The position numbers were made by a program, and so were the translations under genes. DNA of 64,000 nt from Sphagnum compactum. Taxonomy: Eukaryota > Bryophyta > Sphagnopsida > Sphagnales. The notes under the pieces are model-generated. The model had not been told where the DNA came from. It did no database searches and was given only the letters and a program-made list of their open reading frames with translations. Every line of letters starts with the position of its first letter. Positions within the stretch are counted from its first letter, which is position 1. Shown here one piece after another: positions 23,251-35,228 of the stretch. The stretch covers positions 35,206,213-35,270,212 of the forward strand of contig OZ234493.1 in the NCBI GenBank assembly GCA_965153455.1, read 5' to 3'.

Positions 23251-23770
23251 GCACAAACTTCATTACAAGTATTGTAGTATAAACATATGAGTCAAATTAA
23301 CAATATTCTTTTTGTGGAACTGATAATAATATTTTCAAAGTTCCATGTGCCCATTAAACTTTCATGTTACAAATTGCATGAATGATCAGTGGACAAAATC
23401 ACTGAACATTTTGAGTTCAAATATTGACAATATGTGTTTCTGGAACTGAAAACAACTAATATTTTCTTCTCCACATGTGACCATCAAAATTGCATGTTAC
23501 AAATTCCGTCATCGGTCAGTTGACAAAATGTTTCAGCATTTGAGTGAATTGACAATAATAATTTTTCTGTGACTGAGAAATTATGCAACTCCCATTGTGA
23601 CCATAACAATTGAATGTGAGAAATTTGCATGGCTGATCAGTTGAGAAAATAGTTCAAATCAATATTTGTACTCAGTATATTGGGCAGTCAAAGTTGTCAA
23701 AATTTTGGGTTTGCAGTTTTCTGTGATTTCGGGTAATAATTGCTTTTAGCTTTAGAAGCCATGTTAAGCT

Positions 23771-24158
23771 AATAGAGTTATTTGTAAAGTCATGCAATTA
23801 GGGGGGGCGAGAATGGCCAGTTTCAGCATAATAGGGCATCAAACACATAACTCAAAATGAAATAATTGGGACCCATACTAACTTTTCCACCAATTTTGGT
23901 GCTAAACTGAGTTTCATCCATCCCGTCTTTCCTTTTTCCCCATCGCCTGCACTGCTGCCACATATATTTTCACTCCTCCTACGTGTACAACTATTATAAT
24001 TATTCTCAAACCTCGTTCATTAAATGCGACATATCAGCATTTCATACATAGATTTAATAAAATTTCCTTACTTTGCAGATACCACTAAAGAGCATAGGGG
24101 GTGAAAGCCAGGCCCAAAGAGAGGGTGAAGACAGGGTGACTTTATGGACAACTCAAAT
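23771..24158. mobile_element. TIR element, inverted relative of 57331-57916
   Basis: Shares with 57331-57916, in opposite orientation, the end gtaaagtca plus agaatggccagtttc, a central catcagcatttcata-type and gtttcatc block, and the other end gggtgaagacagggtgac followed by ttta. The ends resemble inverted copies of attagagttattggtaaag. No coding capacity. Probably a non-autonomous DNA transposon (MITE). It contains a run of seven G near 23803. Confidence 0.55.
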
Positions 24159-24239
24159 ACATGGGTATTATTTGTGTTTTACAAAATTTGGTATTCATCA
24201 GTTGCATATATAGCAATAAAGTTATGGGACTTCGCTTTG

Positions 24240-26000
24240 TATCAATATGCAACTAAATGTAACATTTAGTTGGGGCATTAATCCAAAGCAAAGTTGCATT
24301 TCGTTGGGTATATAATACATAGCAAAAACAATGTAGCTTTTGGTTGAGAATTTATCCAAAGCAAACTTGAAATTATTACTTCAAGGCTATAAATAAATAC
24401 GTAGCAAAATTCCATAACAATGTTACTTTTCATTGAGTATTCATCCATAGCACACTTGAATTTGTTAATTGGGTATAAATAAATACATCGCAAAATTTTG
24501 TAAATGTGCTTTTAGTTGAGTATTCATCCAAAGCAAATGTGAATTTAGTTTGGTATTAATACAAAGCAAAGTCACATAACCGGCTTACTTTAGATTCTTG
24601 TTAGGTCATCTTTGCACAAACTCCATCTTCATTATCTAAAGAGGAAATGCTGAAAGAGAATGTTTTCTCTGAATAGAATGTCAAATCAAGGTACTTTAAT
24701 GCCCACTAGTCTTTTGGCACTAAATTGTTAGTGCAAAATCATTCATTCTAATAAGTGTTCATTGTGGGCTCCCAATTCCAACATGATGGCCATAAAAGCA
24801 TTGCCCACTTGTTCTTACATTTGGCACCCCAATATATGATCATATGATCAAGGTTTCACACTATTTGCAATTTGGCCAAAAGGGTTTTAAGGAGGAAAAT
24901 GATGCAATATCCCATATATCAAAACTAGGACAATTCTAAAATGAAATATCAACAACATATGTATTATGGAACTAATGTTTTTTAAACGAATTTTTTAATG
25001 TAGTTTAAATGGCAATCATCCCTATAAAGATCTACAAAAAAATGACAATAATCCCTAGGAAGATTTAGCCAAATATGGTGATGAACAAGTTATGAAGTAC
25101 AAATCTTTAATTTTGTACTTATAGATACACACTGAAACCAAATATTAAAAATCTTGCAATTTTATTTTATTTCTTCACTTTTGGGGATTGAGAGTTGAAA
25201 CCCTCCAAAAAAAATAAATAAATAATAATTTCGGTTTTTGGCAAAATTTCACCAGGGAAAAATATGTTGTATGGAAACACCACATGTGGGTGAGCCATTT
25301 AGGGTTGCCGAGGCAGTGCACCTAGCATAATGGATACTTATGACATTCTATTCGGAGAAAACATTCCATTATGTTAACATCTTAAATGAATGATTGTTAT
25401 GCACCATGAAATCTCTATGGGAAGGACATGTGGATGTTTATGTGAGCATTATGAGAACATCATTGGCACATCACTAGAACATGGGAACATGAAAAAAAAA
25501 GATGAGAACATTTCTTACATATAAATCTTCTAATTTGAAAAATTATACGTCATAATCTTCTACCTTGACAGATTATATAGCAAAGTTTTCTTGTTCATAA
25601 AATGAATTGTTATCCAAGTGACATGAGGCAAGTTGAAGAGCACCATCTTTAACTAGCCTAATTGAATACAATGATGACCACAAATGTCTTGGGAATACTT
25701 GCATGTGCCATGTGCCCCATTTTTGTGAAGGCCTTTTTCTTACAAGTTTTTTTATGAAGGGTAAAAACATCTCCAATTCCACCATACCTTAAGCACCTAC
25801 AATGACAACCAATGAAAACTAATGATGTCACAATCCCCATTGTAACACCTATGCACATCATCAAAATTGAGCCAACCTTGTCAAATTTTTTTCCTTGCTC
25901 CAACAACATACATTGTACCATCATTACCAACAACATTTGTCACCCATTGTATTGTTGTCACCATACATCCTTTCATTTGTTTTGTCAACAATTCTTCAAG
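24240..26000 (+). repeat. Dispersed repeat R2, uninterrupted copy
   Basis: Runs continuously through blocks that in R1 are separated by 6.7 kb: the tattcatccaaagcaa monomers (24270-24560), the attatctaaagaggaaatgct block, the attgttagtgcaaaatcattca block, the gaaaccctccaaaa block and the catttgttttgtcaaca block near 25980. Small open frames in it (25573-26048) are not shared with R1 and are not called genes. Confidence 0.7.
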
Positions 26001-29000
26001 AAACATACATATCCACGACAAGAGTTCAAACAAATGCAAAGCAAATGAAAAAAAGGTAAGAACTTCAAGGATGAAGAGGAGAGTAAACTTTCTTCATGTG
26101 AGCCAAGATTCAATTATAGCAATAAATAGCACACCACCACATTTTGGGAATGAATGGTTTTGCATGACAATTGATTGAAGCCAAATGGATATGTTGGACA
26201 ACCACCAAGGAACTTGGATATAAAACAAATCCTCATCAAACACAATGTTTCCAATTGGTGTGTATGGTAGCATTGCATATTTCAATGAATCAACGAGATC
26301 CATAGAAGATATTCTTGACAAAACCCTTTAACCCTATAAACTTAAACACCCTAGAGGTTTAGCACTTTGTTTTATTCATTGTTGGTTTTATTGAAAGATG
26401 TGCCAAGGTGGAATGATTTGCGTGAAAATCAATGGAGAACAATGCCCTTGAAGCAACATTGTCCATGTTCAAGAAGCACAACATGAGGAGTTTGAAGGCA
26501 ACAACTCAATTGATGTAGAGGTTGTTGTCCCCAAAATGTTTAATTTCACATAATTACAAAACAACTAATAGGCAATTACCGTATGAAGGAGGAAGAAATA
26601 CTTGAAAAAATCCATGAGCTAACATATTTAAAAACACATGTAATGGCAATTACAATGTGAAGGTGGAAACCTTGCAAGAATCACAACTTCACAACTTTTC
26701 ACAATGTTCATAAAGTTGAGCTGATTTGATCTAGAGGTTAACCAATACTTGCAACTCCAACATTCAAAAGAACTTACAAAGCTTAAACGGTGCTTGGTGT
26801 TGCTTCACAATCCAAGCCCATTATTGTAATTATGATCATCAAAATGGCCATCTCAATCAAACTCAACATGAAAATAACCATGCAAGTGTCTCTACAAATT
26901 TTGCCATGCCCACAAATAGTTTTATCAAATTGGAGTTTATTATAGGTTTTGTGTTCTTAGCTAGGGCAATAGTAGATGGAACAATCAATATGCCCATCAT
27001 CGTAGGACCAAACACACACCCACCCATTGTTTTTTCTATTTCAACAACCCATGGAACTCATTGGAACCTTCTAACAACCATGATGGACAACAATGGAAGC
27101 TTCAACCTGTAACAATTTGGGTTTTTTTTACAACTACTCACAAATATTTGCTTGCTAGAATGGTCCACTTTTGACCAAAATTTGAATCGTTAATAATATT
27201 TTTCATAATGTGTTTTTATAAGCCAATTTTTTTTAATTATAAATTTGTAAAAACATTCACCTTTCCAATGAATAATGACACCTAACCATTAATATAAAGT
27301 AGGTTACAATCTTCATGATTTTTATTTTATTTTTGATATCACATAATCATGACATGGAGGACTTTGCCAATTTTGCTAATTTTTGGTGTCATTGAAAGTT
27401 AATAAAACTTTCATATGATGTTGAAATAGTTTAGAAAAGTTAATAATTTTGAATTGCAAACCACATTTATGGATTTTGGAGAGTCCATTTAAGTTATTTC
27501 ATTACAAACCACGATTATAATGAGTCCATTTCCACCTTCTATAAGGATTGTCATGTACAATTAAAAAATTCCCCTATTTGACATTAAAAATTTCAAAATC
27601 TTCCATTTTTATAATCAAATTATGATTCAATATCTCTTCATAAAAGTAAAAGAATTTTTTTTGACATAAGAGTCATTTTAATCCAACAAAAAAAATGACA
27701 CTACAACATTCAAAAATGGACACTTTAACTTGCAAACACCTTCATTTTTTGGGTGTTTGGTGGAAATAAGTAGATAGATGTTTTAGTTTGCAATTTTGTT
27801 CTGAAAATTTAAGATTTGGTTTTTTGACAACAACTTGTGATCGACCTCCCATTTTGTGGAGGTTTGTAAACCTTTAATTGTTTTGTTTTCTATTGTTGAG
27901 AAAATGTCAAACTTTAGGTTAGTGCAATGTAATACATGTTTTAACCTTCTTTCCAAAGTTTGAGGTCAAAGTTAAATTTTTGCTTGCCCTTCCAATTGCA
28001 ACAACAATTCAAAATTCGCTACTATAGATCATGTTTTTTATGTTGTTTTTTATGACTAGATTTCAATCAAAACAAACACTTGGACAAGTTGATTCTATAA
28101 TAAAAAACAACTAGTCGTTTAAAGACCACATAAACAACACATTGATCATTTTGAACATAACCAAGTTACCTTAATTATGTCCATTGTGTCATGTTTGTTT
28201 TAATAACCAAAATTTTGTCATTGCAATTGTGCTAGTTGATGTGGTATAGGTTCATCTTATTTAACAAAAAATTAGAATAGGTGTATTTGATCATGTTGAC
28301 TAATAGGTAGCATAAATAATGATTAGGATTTTCAAATTATTATTATTAAATAATTGGTAGGTAGGTGTAACTAATCATTCTAACCTACCTACCCTACTTA
28401 ACTTCATCTACCCAACCTACCTAACCTTGGTTACCTAGCCTTGTCCCTTAGGTATACATTCATAAGTTGGAAGTATAATCAATTGCAATCTACCACATCA
28501 TCCTCATAACCACTCTCATTTGTTTTCAAGCATTAAAAAGTGTAATTTATCACACATTGTCATAGTGATCTAAGGTTGGCTCTTAAATATCCCATTTGCA
28601 CTATAGTTGTTTACATTAAACATGATCACCTAAGGTCGATTCAATTTGTGAAGTAATATTTAAAGTATAAACAATTATTCACATTGAAAGTCATGCATGT
28701 ATATTCACCAAGTTCAATAGGTTTACAACGAGTGAAAATTTATCCAATACATTGACATCATTTTTGTCCCAAGTAGATGAAAGAATGCATACCATATTCA
28801 CAAATACTTGCAAATTATGACTTAAGAATGATGCTTCTATGTCCATCTTTACCTTGAAACTGACCCTGCCATGCCACAAGGCCATATTCCATTGATAATG
28901 CATGTAGCCAATGGATATAAACATATTAGGAAAATATCTTGTCTCATTGATTGTTAGTTACTTAGTGAAATCAACTCATGTTGGTTGCCTCAAGTAAGTA

Positions 29001-30835
29001 GACTCAAAACAAGCTTAAATTCCTATTGGAAATCATTTCATAACTTCCATGTTTCTATTTTCACCCAACCTACAATATTCATCAATTGCATCTACAATCA
29101 TTTTGTAAGCAAACAATTTTAGTGTTGTAATGCATTTTTGAATGTTCCACAAACCCTACATTCCTAAAACATCACACTTGCAAGAAAAGTAGACATCACG
29201 TCCATAATTCTCAAAAATAAAACTCTACTCATTTTAATCACCTTTTAAAAAATCTCCCATTATATACAATGTTACTATTAAAATAATTTACATAGTTCCT
29301 ATCATGCCCAAGCTACCTATTTCTAGGCAAATTAAAAGATCTTTTGAGTCTAAAACCACCATGGATGATTTGATGTGGGTGCGATCACAATCAAATGAAC
29401 TAAAAACCATATCAAACAACCAAAAAACTATAATTTTGTCAACCATATAATATAATGCCACTTTAATGTCATGTTGATCAAGAAAATTTGTGTTAAATGA
29501 TTTACATGAATGTTGAAAGCTTCAAAAAAATGATTTAACTTAATAAATTGAGTTTTGGTTTTAGTAAAGGACTTATGAACTTTAAAACCAAAAAATCAAT
29601 TTTACAAAGCACTAAATTAAAGACTCTTTTAACAAAATAATTTAATGGAAAACAAATTGAAAATGATAATAACCTACCATCACATACGAAAAACACTCAT
29701 AATTTAAAAATTGTGGTACTTGAAACTTTTTTAAATTCAAAAGTAATTTCAAAATGTTCAAATTTCAAAAGCCATTTACTAGATGTAAATGGGTCATAAT
29801 GTGTATGACATATTAACAAAATTGTGGCTTATGATACGAAAAACTAAAGCTTAAAGTAGTTGTCATATTTTTGCATGATTTGAAATTATGATCATTTTTC
29901 AAGACGAAATGTAAAATCTGACAAAATATGTATTTTTAGACATTTCATATTTATTCAAAAAAATTTAACACAAACTATGTAATTTATTGGGAAAACTGAA
30001 AATATTTTTAAAAATATATTGTAAAAAAAATCCTTCAAAAAATCCTTTATATTAAAAAGTCAAAATGTTTACAAAATGCCCATTTATGGTTGAGTCCTTT
30101 GTCATTGTTGGCTTATTTGATTGTGATTGCACCCATGTTTATGTTCCATTATTACAAAACTAATTTTTTTGTGTTCACCAACATGTTCATGAATCTTTCT
30201 TCATCTTTTTCACCATACAATTTGTTCTATTATTTGAATTACTACAACATTTTTCCATTATTGACCCATGGGTGTTTAGAGTTGTGCATTATCAACAACT
30301 AAAATTTTTGAACCCAATGGCAATAACTATAACTCTACAAAGGAGCACAGTGAATGGGAATAAGATGTAAAATTTTTGATTTTAGAACAATTACACAATG
30401 TGAACTAAATTGACCATGGCACATACCTACAAAATTTTGTTATAAGCAATTTGTTGTAATTTCAAAGGAGTTATGCGATGATCAAACTGAGCTAAAATCA
30501 ACTCCCATCATGTAATTATTTTCATGTTGCACAAATGCGCTACCTCGCATTCATATTTAATGCCACCTTCTTCAAGTATCCCCAGACCAACCTTTGGACA
30601 CACTTGCACCAAAACATGCTAGAATTGTATCACACACTAGAACATCCTTTAAACACTTGCAATCCCATATGAATTTGTTACATTAAAATATTTGTGGCAA
30701 ATCAATCAAAATGTAAACCCTAAAACATGCATGTTAAAAATCATTACCACTCAACATATGAATTGAACAAGAAACTCCATTACAATTTGTATGAAATTGT
30801 TTCATCGAAAGATGTGTTAAATGAATTTGCAAGGT
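26001..30835. other. AT-rich intergenic DNA; no gene recognised
   Basis: About 4.8 kb with only short scattered frames (largest 77 codons, 28691-28924 minus) and no splice-compatible coding pattern I can support. It contains a TAGG/CCTA-rich patch at 28365-28440. A frame at 26906-27112 shows no family resemblance. Probably decayed transposon DNA. Confidence 0.4.
28365..28440. repeat. TAGG/CCTA-rich patch
   Basis: Begins ggtaggtaggtg and continues after a short gap with cctacctaccctactta and caacctacctaacc, so the two halves are inverted relative to each other. Same style as 15080-15215 and 62205-62640. Confidence 0.5.
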
Positions 30836-31770
30836 CTATTGTTGCAACGCTAGCCTTGGGCTCGCGACAAAGACAAGGGGTTGCAAAGTTGCGGGCCAAG
30901 AAGGAAACCTGAGAGTCATGTCGCATGCTCTTGGGAGTGCAAGAGAGTGTGAGAGAATAGACCTTCACACTCCCAAGGGAACTCCCACTTTGGGAGTTGG
31001 AGTCTTAGTGGACTCCCGAATGTTTAGAGAACGATTGCAGGGGCCAGAACCCAATGGATTGAGAAGTCCTTTATATTATTGGAAAGCTATTGAAATGTAG
31101 ATGTCTAAAATGGGCTCGCATGACCCATTTGGACATCTGAAACACAAATTATGGCCAAAAGAAGGGTCGGGAGTCAAATTGGCAATTTAACTCCCGACCA
31201 CTAAGAGTCGGGAATCGACCCGATTTCCTTATGCGCAGGTGGTGTGCGACATACTATTGGAAATTCTCGATGAGGGCTACATCTTTACTTTAAACTTGAT
31301 CTCAATCGGAGGTTTGCACGCAAAGTTATGGGCCCCCAAAGTCATAAGAGTCCCAACTTTGGCAATTTTGGGACTCCCACTTGGGAGTCCCGGGACAAAA
31401 TGTCATTTGGATGTGGGCCTCGTAGAGAAACGCAGAGTATACTATAAGGGGGAAGGTGGTGGCTTCCCCCAAGTCCAGGTTGTGATGAGTTTTGTGAGTC
31501 CGAGTTGCTCGTGGCTCGTCCTAGCACCAAAAGTGCTCCAACTATGCACTAACCACTTTGTGTTGGTTTTGTGCAGGACCGTATGAGTAGTTGTTACTTG
31601 TCATTCTTCCTAGTCCCGTCCCGGAGCTCCAACACGCCCCTCTACCCCTCCACAGTGCTGCGAGCCAGGGAGTGTGCCCCGACTCTTTACTCTTCCGATG
31701 TTTTCTGTTTGGACTCACATTTGAGTCCCTTAAGGAGTTGGGAGCACGTCATGTATGGTGTTCTTGCAAT
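30836..31770 (+). mobile_element. GC-richer LTR-like block, possible solo LTR
   Basis: Composition changes sharply from the AT-rich surroundings. The block has repeated gggagtc / gactccc words in both orientations, including a clean hairpin near 31370-31392 (gggactccc, loop, gggagtccc). A TATA-like tatactataagg lies near 31437, as in LTR promoters, and phrases such as aaagttatggg are common in plant LTRs. I could not define the TG/CA ends or a target duplication, and no matching second copy lies in the window. Frames on the plus strand here (31239-31923) resemble no protein. Confidence 0.35.
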
Positions 31771-32138
31771 GAAATGCAAAATTTTACAACAAAGTGTGAA
31801 CAACAAACCTATAAACTCCTCAACAACATTGCTTTTATAGGGGGGTTTTACACAAATTTTGCAATGGAAATGTTATTAAGGACCCTTTCAAAGCTTGAAA
31901 AGTTTTCACCATTGTTTAGTTGAACATTACCCTTGTTTACTAGGCTCAAACTTGCAATGCCCCTTCAAGGTTCCCTTCCCGTATACATATTATAAAATTG
32001 ATTATGAACATATTATGGGTTCGAATTCGTTAATTCATTTGGCTTTAGCAAATTATGGGATTGTTAATACAAAGAAACCAAACCCAAAAAAACACATAAA
32101 CCATATGTATTCATTTGTCTGAACATTATGTTTATTAA

Positions 32139-32609
32139 CACAGCAAATTAACTAAAGATGATGAAAATACACTTTTCAACCTAAATGGATGGTTGAACAA
32201 TTCATTTGCCACTCACCATGCAAATGTTATATGTACAAAAATTATAATCGTTAGGTTACCAACAACACATGTATGCAACATAAAAAACATCCATATATGC
32301 TTAAATAAATTTTTTCAACACATTTTCATAAACAACAATCATTGGCTATCAATTAAAATATATGCCTCCAATCTAGGACTGCACTACACAATACATGATT
32401 CAAAGACACTACTCATGACAAGTTTAGTAGATGAAACTATATATTTATCAACTAATACAATTAATGTTGAACATCTATTGTATAAAGATACAAATTTCAT
32501 GCAACAAATACACAATTCATCATGTGAAGTTTTCATAATAATGTATGCCATTGATATAACATTTGGATTCAACCTGGAACAACTTGTTTATAGTTTGTCA
32601 CAAATGTGA
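32139..32609 (+). pseudogene. Ulp1/C48-type cysteine protease-like fragment, probably transposon-borne
   Basis: An open frame of about 156 codons with the signature order of the Ulp1/SENP (peptidase C48) fold. Gly-Trp-Leu-Asn-Asn (32187-32201) matches the usual W-L-N-D entry. Asn-His-Trp-Leu (His at 32340) matches the catalytic His of HW. Ile-His-Asp-Ser (Asp at 32397) matches the catalytic Asp of YDS. Gln-Gln-Ile-His-Asn-Ser-Ser-Cys-Glu-Val-Phe (Cys at 32523) stands where the family has Q..N..DCGVF. The nucleophile neighbourhood is altered (Ser-Cys-Glu in place of Asp-Cys-Gly). No good start is seen: the frame opens after a TAA, and TTG is the only start-like codon nearby. In plants such domains are often carried by Mutator-like and other DNA transposons. 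No transposase is visible beside it. I read it as a decayed fragment, unlikely to be active. Confidence 0.5.
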
Positions 32610-33403
32610 TTGCATTTGCACAACAACATAAACAATAAAAATATTTCCATTTTCCAAACACCCACCATACCTATTATGGGTTGCATACGACCTTTATTTA
32701 AATTAGTGAATTGTCACTGGTATTGCATAGCAACATAAAGCCCAAGTTATATATATATATATTTTCCATGTCGGTTTCACACCAAAAAGAAAAAGAAAAA
32801 GCCATTTCTTAATAATTTAGATGTAAAAATTGAGAAAGGAGTTTAAACTTGCAAATTAATCCCAAAAAATAATTGTTTTGTTGCACCACATTGTGAACAT
32901 TGCCCCCTCCAATCCATACTTTCCAATTCTATCTCAAGTGATGACATTTATGTCAAAACATCCAAAGTTTCCAACTTCGAACGCGATCATATGTGACATT
33001 TGATAACATTGTGAAATACAACACTATTTGCCAAGGGTAATTTATCAATTGAATAGGAAAAAGGTCTACTTTTGGCAAGTTTTCATCTATTGTGCAATGA
33101 CAATGTATTGTTATTGTTTATGTTGTTGTGCAAATGTAATTGCATTTGTGGCTCATTCATTCATTGGTTCCCATACATTGTTGTATGTGTTTGTTATTCC
33201 ATGCGAATGTACACACAATTTTTCATTTTTATAGAAATACCACATTGATGTCAATTCGCGTCTGATTCAAAATCTATGTCCAATAGTAAAATAACATATG
33301 TTTTTTCTCAATGGATGAAGATTTTTTCTAATATGAGAAAACCCATGTGGATTTCTTATCCAATTCAAAACCTATTTTCATTGGGGGAAGAACCCACATC
33401 AAC

Positions 33404-33404
<1 letters not shown>

Positions 33405-33437
<33 letters not shown>
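33405..33437. repeat. GA microsatellite interrupting the Copia integrase remnant
   Basis: About sixteen GA units. It sits exactly where the conserved sequence before Glu-Ser-Ile-Glu-Gly of the integrase should be, so it has probably expanded within, or replaced, coding sequence. Confidence 0.85.
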
Positions 33438-33439
<2 letters not shown>

Positions 33440-33560
33440 CCATTGAAGGATGCAGGTACTACGTGAATTTCATTGATGACCACACAAGGAAGGTATAGGT
33501 CTATAAATAACGGTTTGGTTCTCACTTGGTTCCACATTTCAAAGCATGTGCACCAAGAGA
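33432..33560 (+). pseudogene. Copia (Ty1) integrase core fragment
   Basis: Translating from 33436, Glu-Ser-Ile-Glu-Gly is followed by Arg-Tyr-Tyr-Val-Asn-Phe-Ile-Asp-Asp-His-Thr-Arg-Lys-Val, then a stop where Trp is expected, then Val-Tyr. This is the highly recognisable Copia integrase segment (RYFVTFIDDHSRKVWVY-type), and the Asp in the FIDD motif is one of the catalytic residues. The TAG at 33495 is a one-base change from TGG. Beyond about 33560 the reading decays and I cannot follow the polyprotein. No flanking LTR pair or reverse transcriptase can be read nearby, so this is an old, broken insertion. Confidence 0.6.
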
Positions 33561-35228
33561 TGTTTGTGTAATGGTTTGTTAAAACCAATACACAAACTCA
33601 TATGTCATACAAGTGCATGCATACAAAGATCATAAACCTGTACAATTGTATGCCTTTTATGACATTAATGTTCTTGTAGTTTGTGATCTTGATCCTTAAT
33701 TCATAAGGGAGTTGAGGGCTATAGGGAACAAGTGGTTGATAAACAAGATGATACTCACCTACTTGAAAATCCTACACACTAAAACCATACCAAATATATG
33801 TATGGAGAAGGATTAGTTCATGTCTATGTTAGGAATGCACAACAAAAAAGAAATATATCACATCTGTAGAAACCCATATGCATTATACAAAAAGAGCCAA
33901 AACAATTACACTATTGCTTCTTCTTGTTGAGTTTCTAAGTTGATTTGTATGATTGAAACCTTCCCATCATCTTATGGAAATGAGTGTTCATTAGTGAACT
34001 TGACAATTCTAGCATTGAGGGTTGTAATAGATCCAATTGAATGTGTAGTCCTTGCCTGAACACATGGCCCAACAAAAGAGAGAAGCTGAATGAAAGACCA
34101 AGTGGGATTCCCGCAGCTCCTTCTTTACAAGGCTCTATTCAAAATCATTTGGAAAGTTCTCCAAACACGAAAATTCCAAGAACAAATTCCTCTTTATTGA
34201 GCAAAACTCTAGCCCTTTTACACAAATCCTTCAAAGGTAGGCTTTATTCTTTAGAACAACAATAAGACTGATCATCTGAGAGACGATGAAAACTATAGAA
34301 CTATAACTCCTCCAGAACCCGTAAAAACTGACTACTCATATTGCCAGTGATAGAGATACTTCAATTAACATGAGCCATACTGGTCCTGTCAATACCTGCA
34401 TACTCTGGTTGAGTTCATTTATCAAAGATATCACAGGAAACACCTTGAGGACTTTGGTTTCCAGCTAAATCTAAGTTACAAGAGAAGCAATTAGAAGCAG
34501 AATTAACTCACAAGACATTTTAGTGAACATGGCTGACTTCAAAACAGTCTTTGTCCCAAGTGTCAAAAAAGAAATACAACAAACATGCAGGAGCTTTGAA
34601 TATAACCTTCGACCAGTTCGGCAGTGACAAGAAACTAAGAAGCTGCTGCAGAGTGCAAGGAGTCTGCAATACTAAATACTAAATACAGACAGCAGAACAG
34701 CTTTGTGAGAAAGCATGAACCTATGCTGCTGTAGATGCTTTTCAAAGTTGGATCTCAAGATCCACTGCAGAAATGAATCCATCAACTATGCAGGTACCAT
34801 GTGTTTAGGGCTGGACCTCACCCTAGGCACATTTCCTGAAATGAATTTAAAAGCAAAGAGGAGTCAATGTGACAATTCAAATCTTGAAATTTATAAACCC
34901 TAGTGTCCCAAACATCTTGCTGATGCTGATCAATATGGACTAACCCTGACCAATAAGAAACATCAAGGTCCCAGAAAAAGAAAGAATTTGTGTACCTAAT
35001 GGCTTTGCACTCTTTCAGACCCTCAATTTCCTGTGCTAAAAAAAGCTCCATCCTCTTTACCAACAATGGTAGGAGTTGGTGGCTTGCCTCTTGTACTAAG
35101 AATAAGCATGAGGTGAACAAATGCATATAATGGACAATCCTGTGATTATAATGATGACACTAAGCAGGATCTTGAGGCTTAAAAATGCCCAATCCACGTT
35201 GAGGACAAAGTTCAAAAATTGAAATGCA
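33561..35228. other. Intergenic DNA and 3' region of the YIP4-like gene
   Basis: No further Copia domains can be read with confidence. From about 34000 the composition becomes less AT-rich and resembles transcribed non-coding DNA. The last part is probably the 3' untranslated region of the minus-strand gene ending at 35229. Frames at 34041-34265, 34715-34903 and 34818-35126 resemble no protein. Confidence 0.35.

Larger units (their letters stand above)
18168..23500 (-). repeat. Arm B of the large inverted duplication (partner 3140-8040)
   Basis: Reverse-complement partner of arm A with the same order of landmarks. Inner end near 18168 (ctatcataaagcacaaggc), outer end near 23500. It includes the fuller copy of the decayed gene (20282-21660), a longer CT microsatellite and the ~240-bp repeats. 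The outer end grades into tandem copies of a gatcagt..gacaaaat..aatattgacaat unit that continues to about 23690. Confidence 0.85.

Noticed and set aside
31239-31586. 115-codon frame in the GC-rich block
   Set aside because: It overlaps the TATA-like signal and hairpin words of an LTR-like block and resembles no protein.
33700-33990. Copia reverse transcriptase downstream of the integrase fragment
   Set aside because: A few words (for example Gly-Asn-Lys-Trp) are suggestive, but the YVDD and other core motifs cannot be read in any frame.
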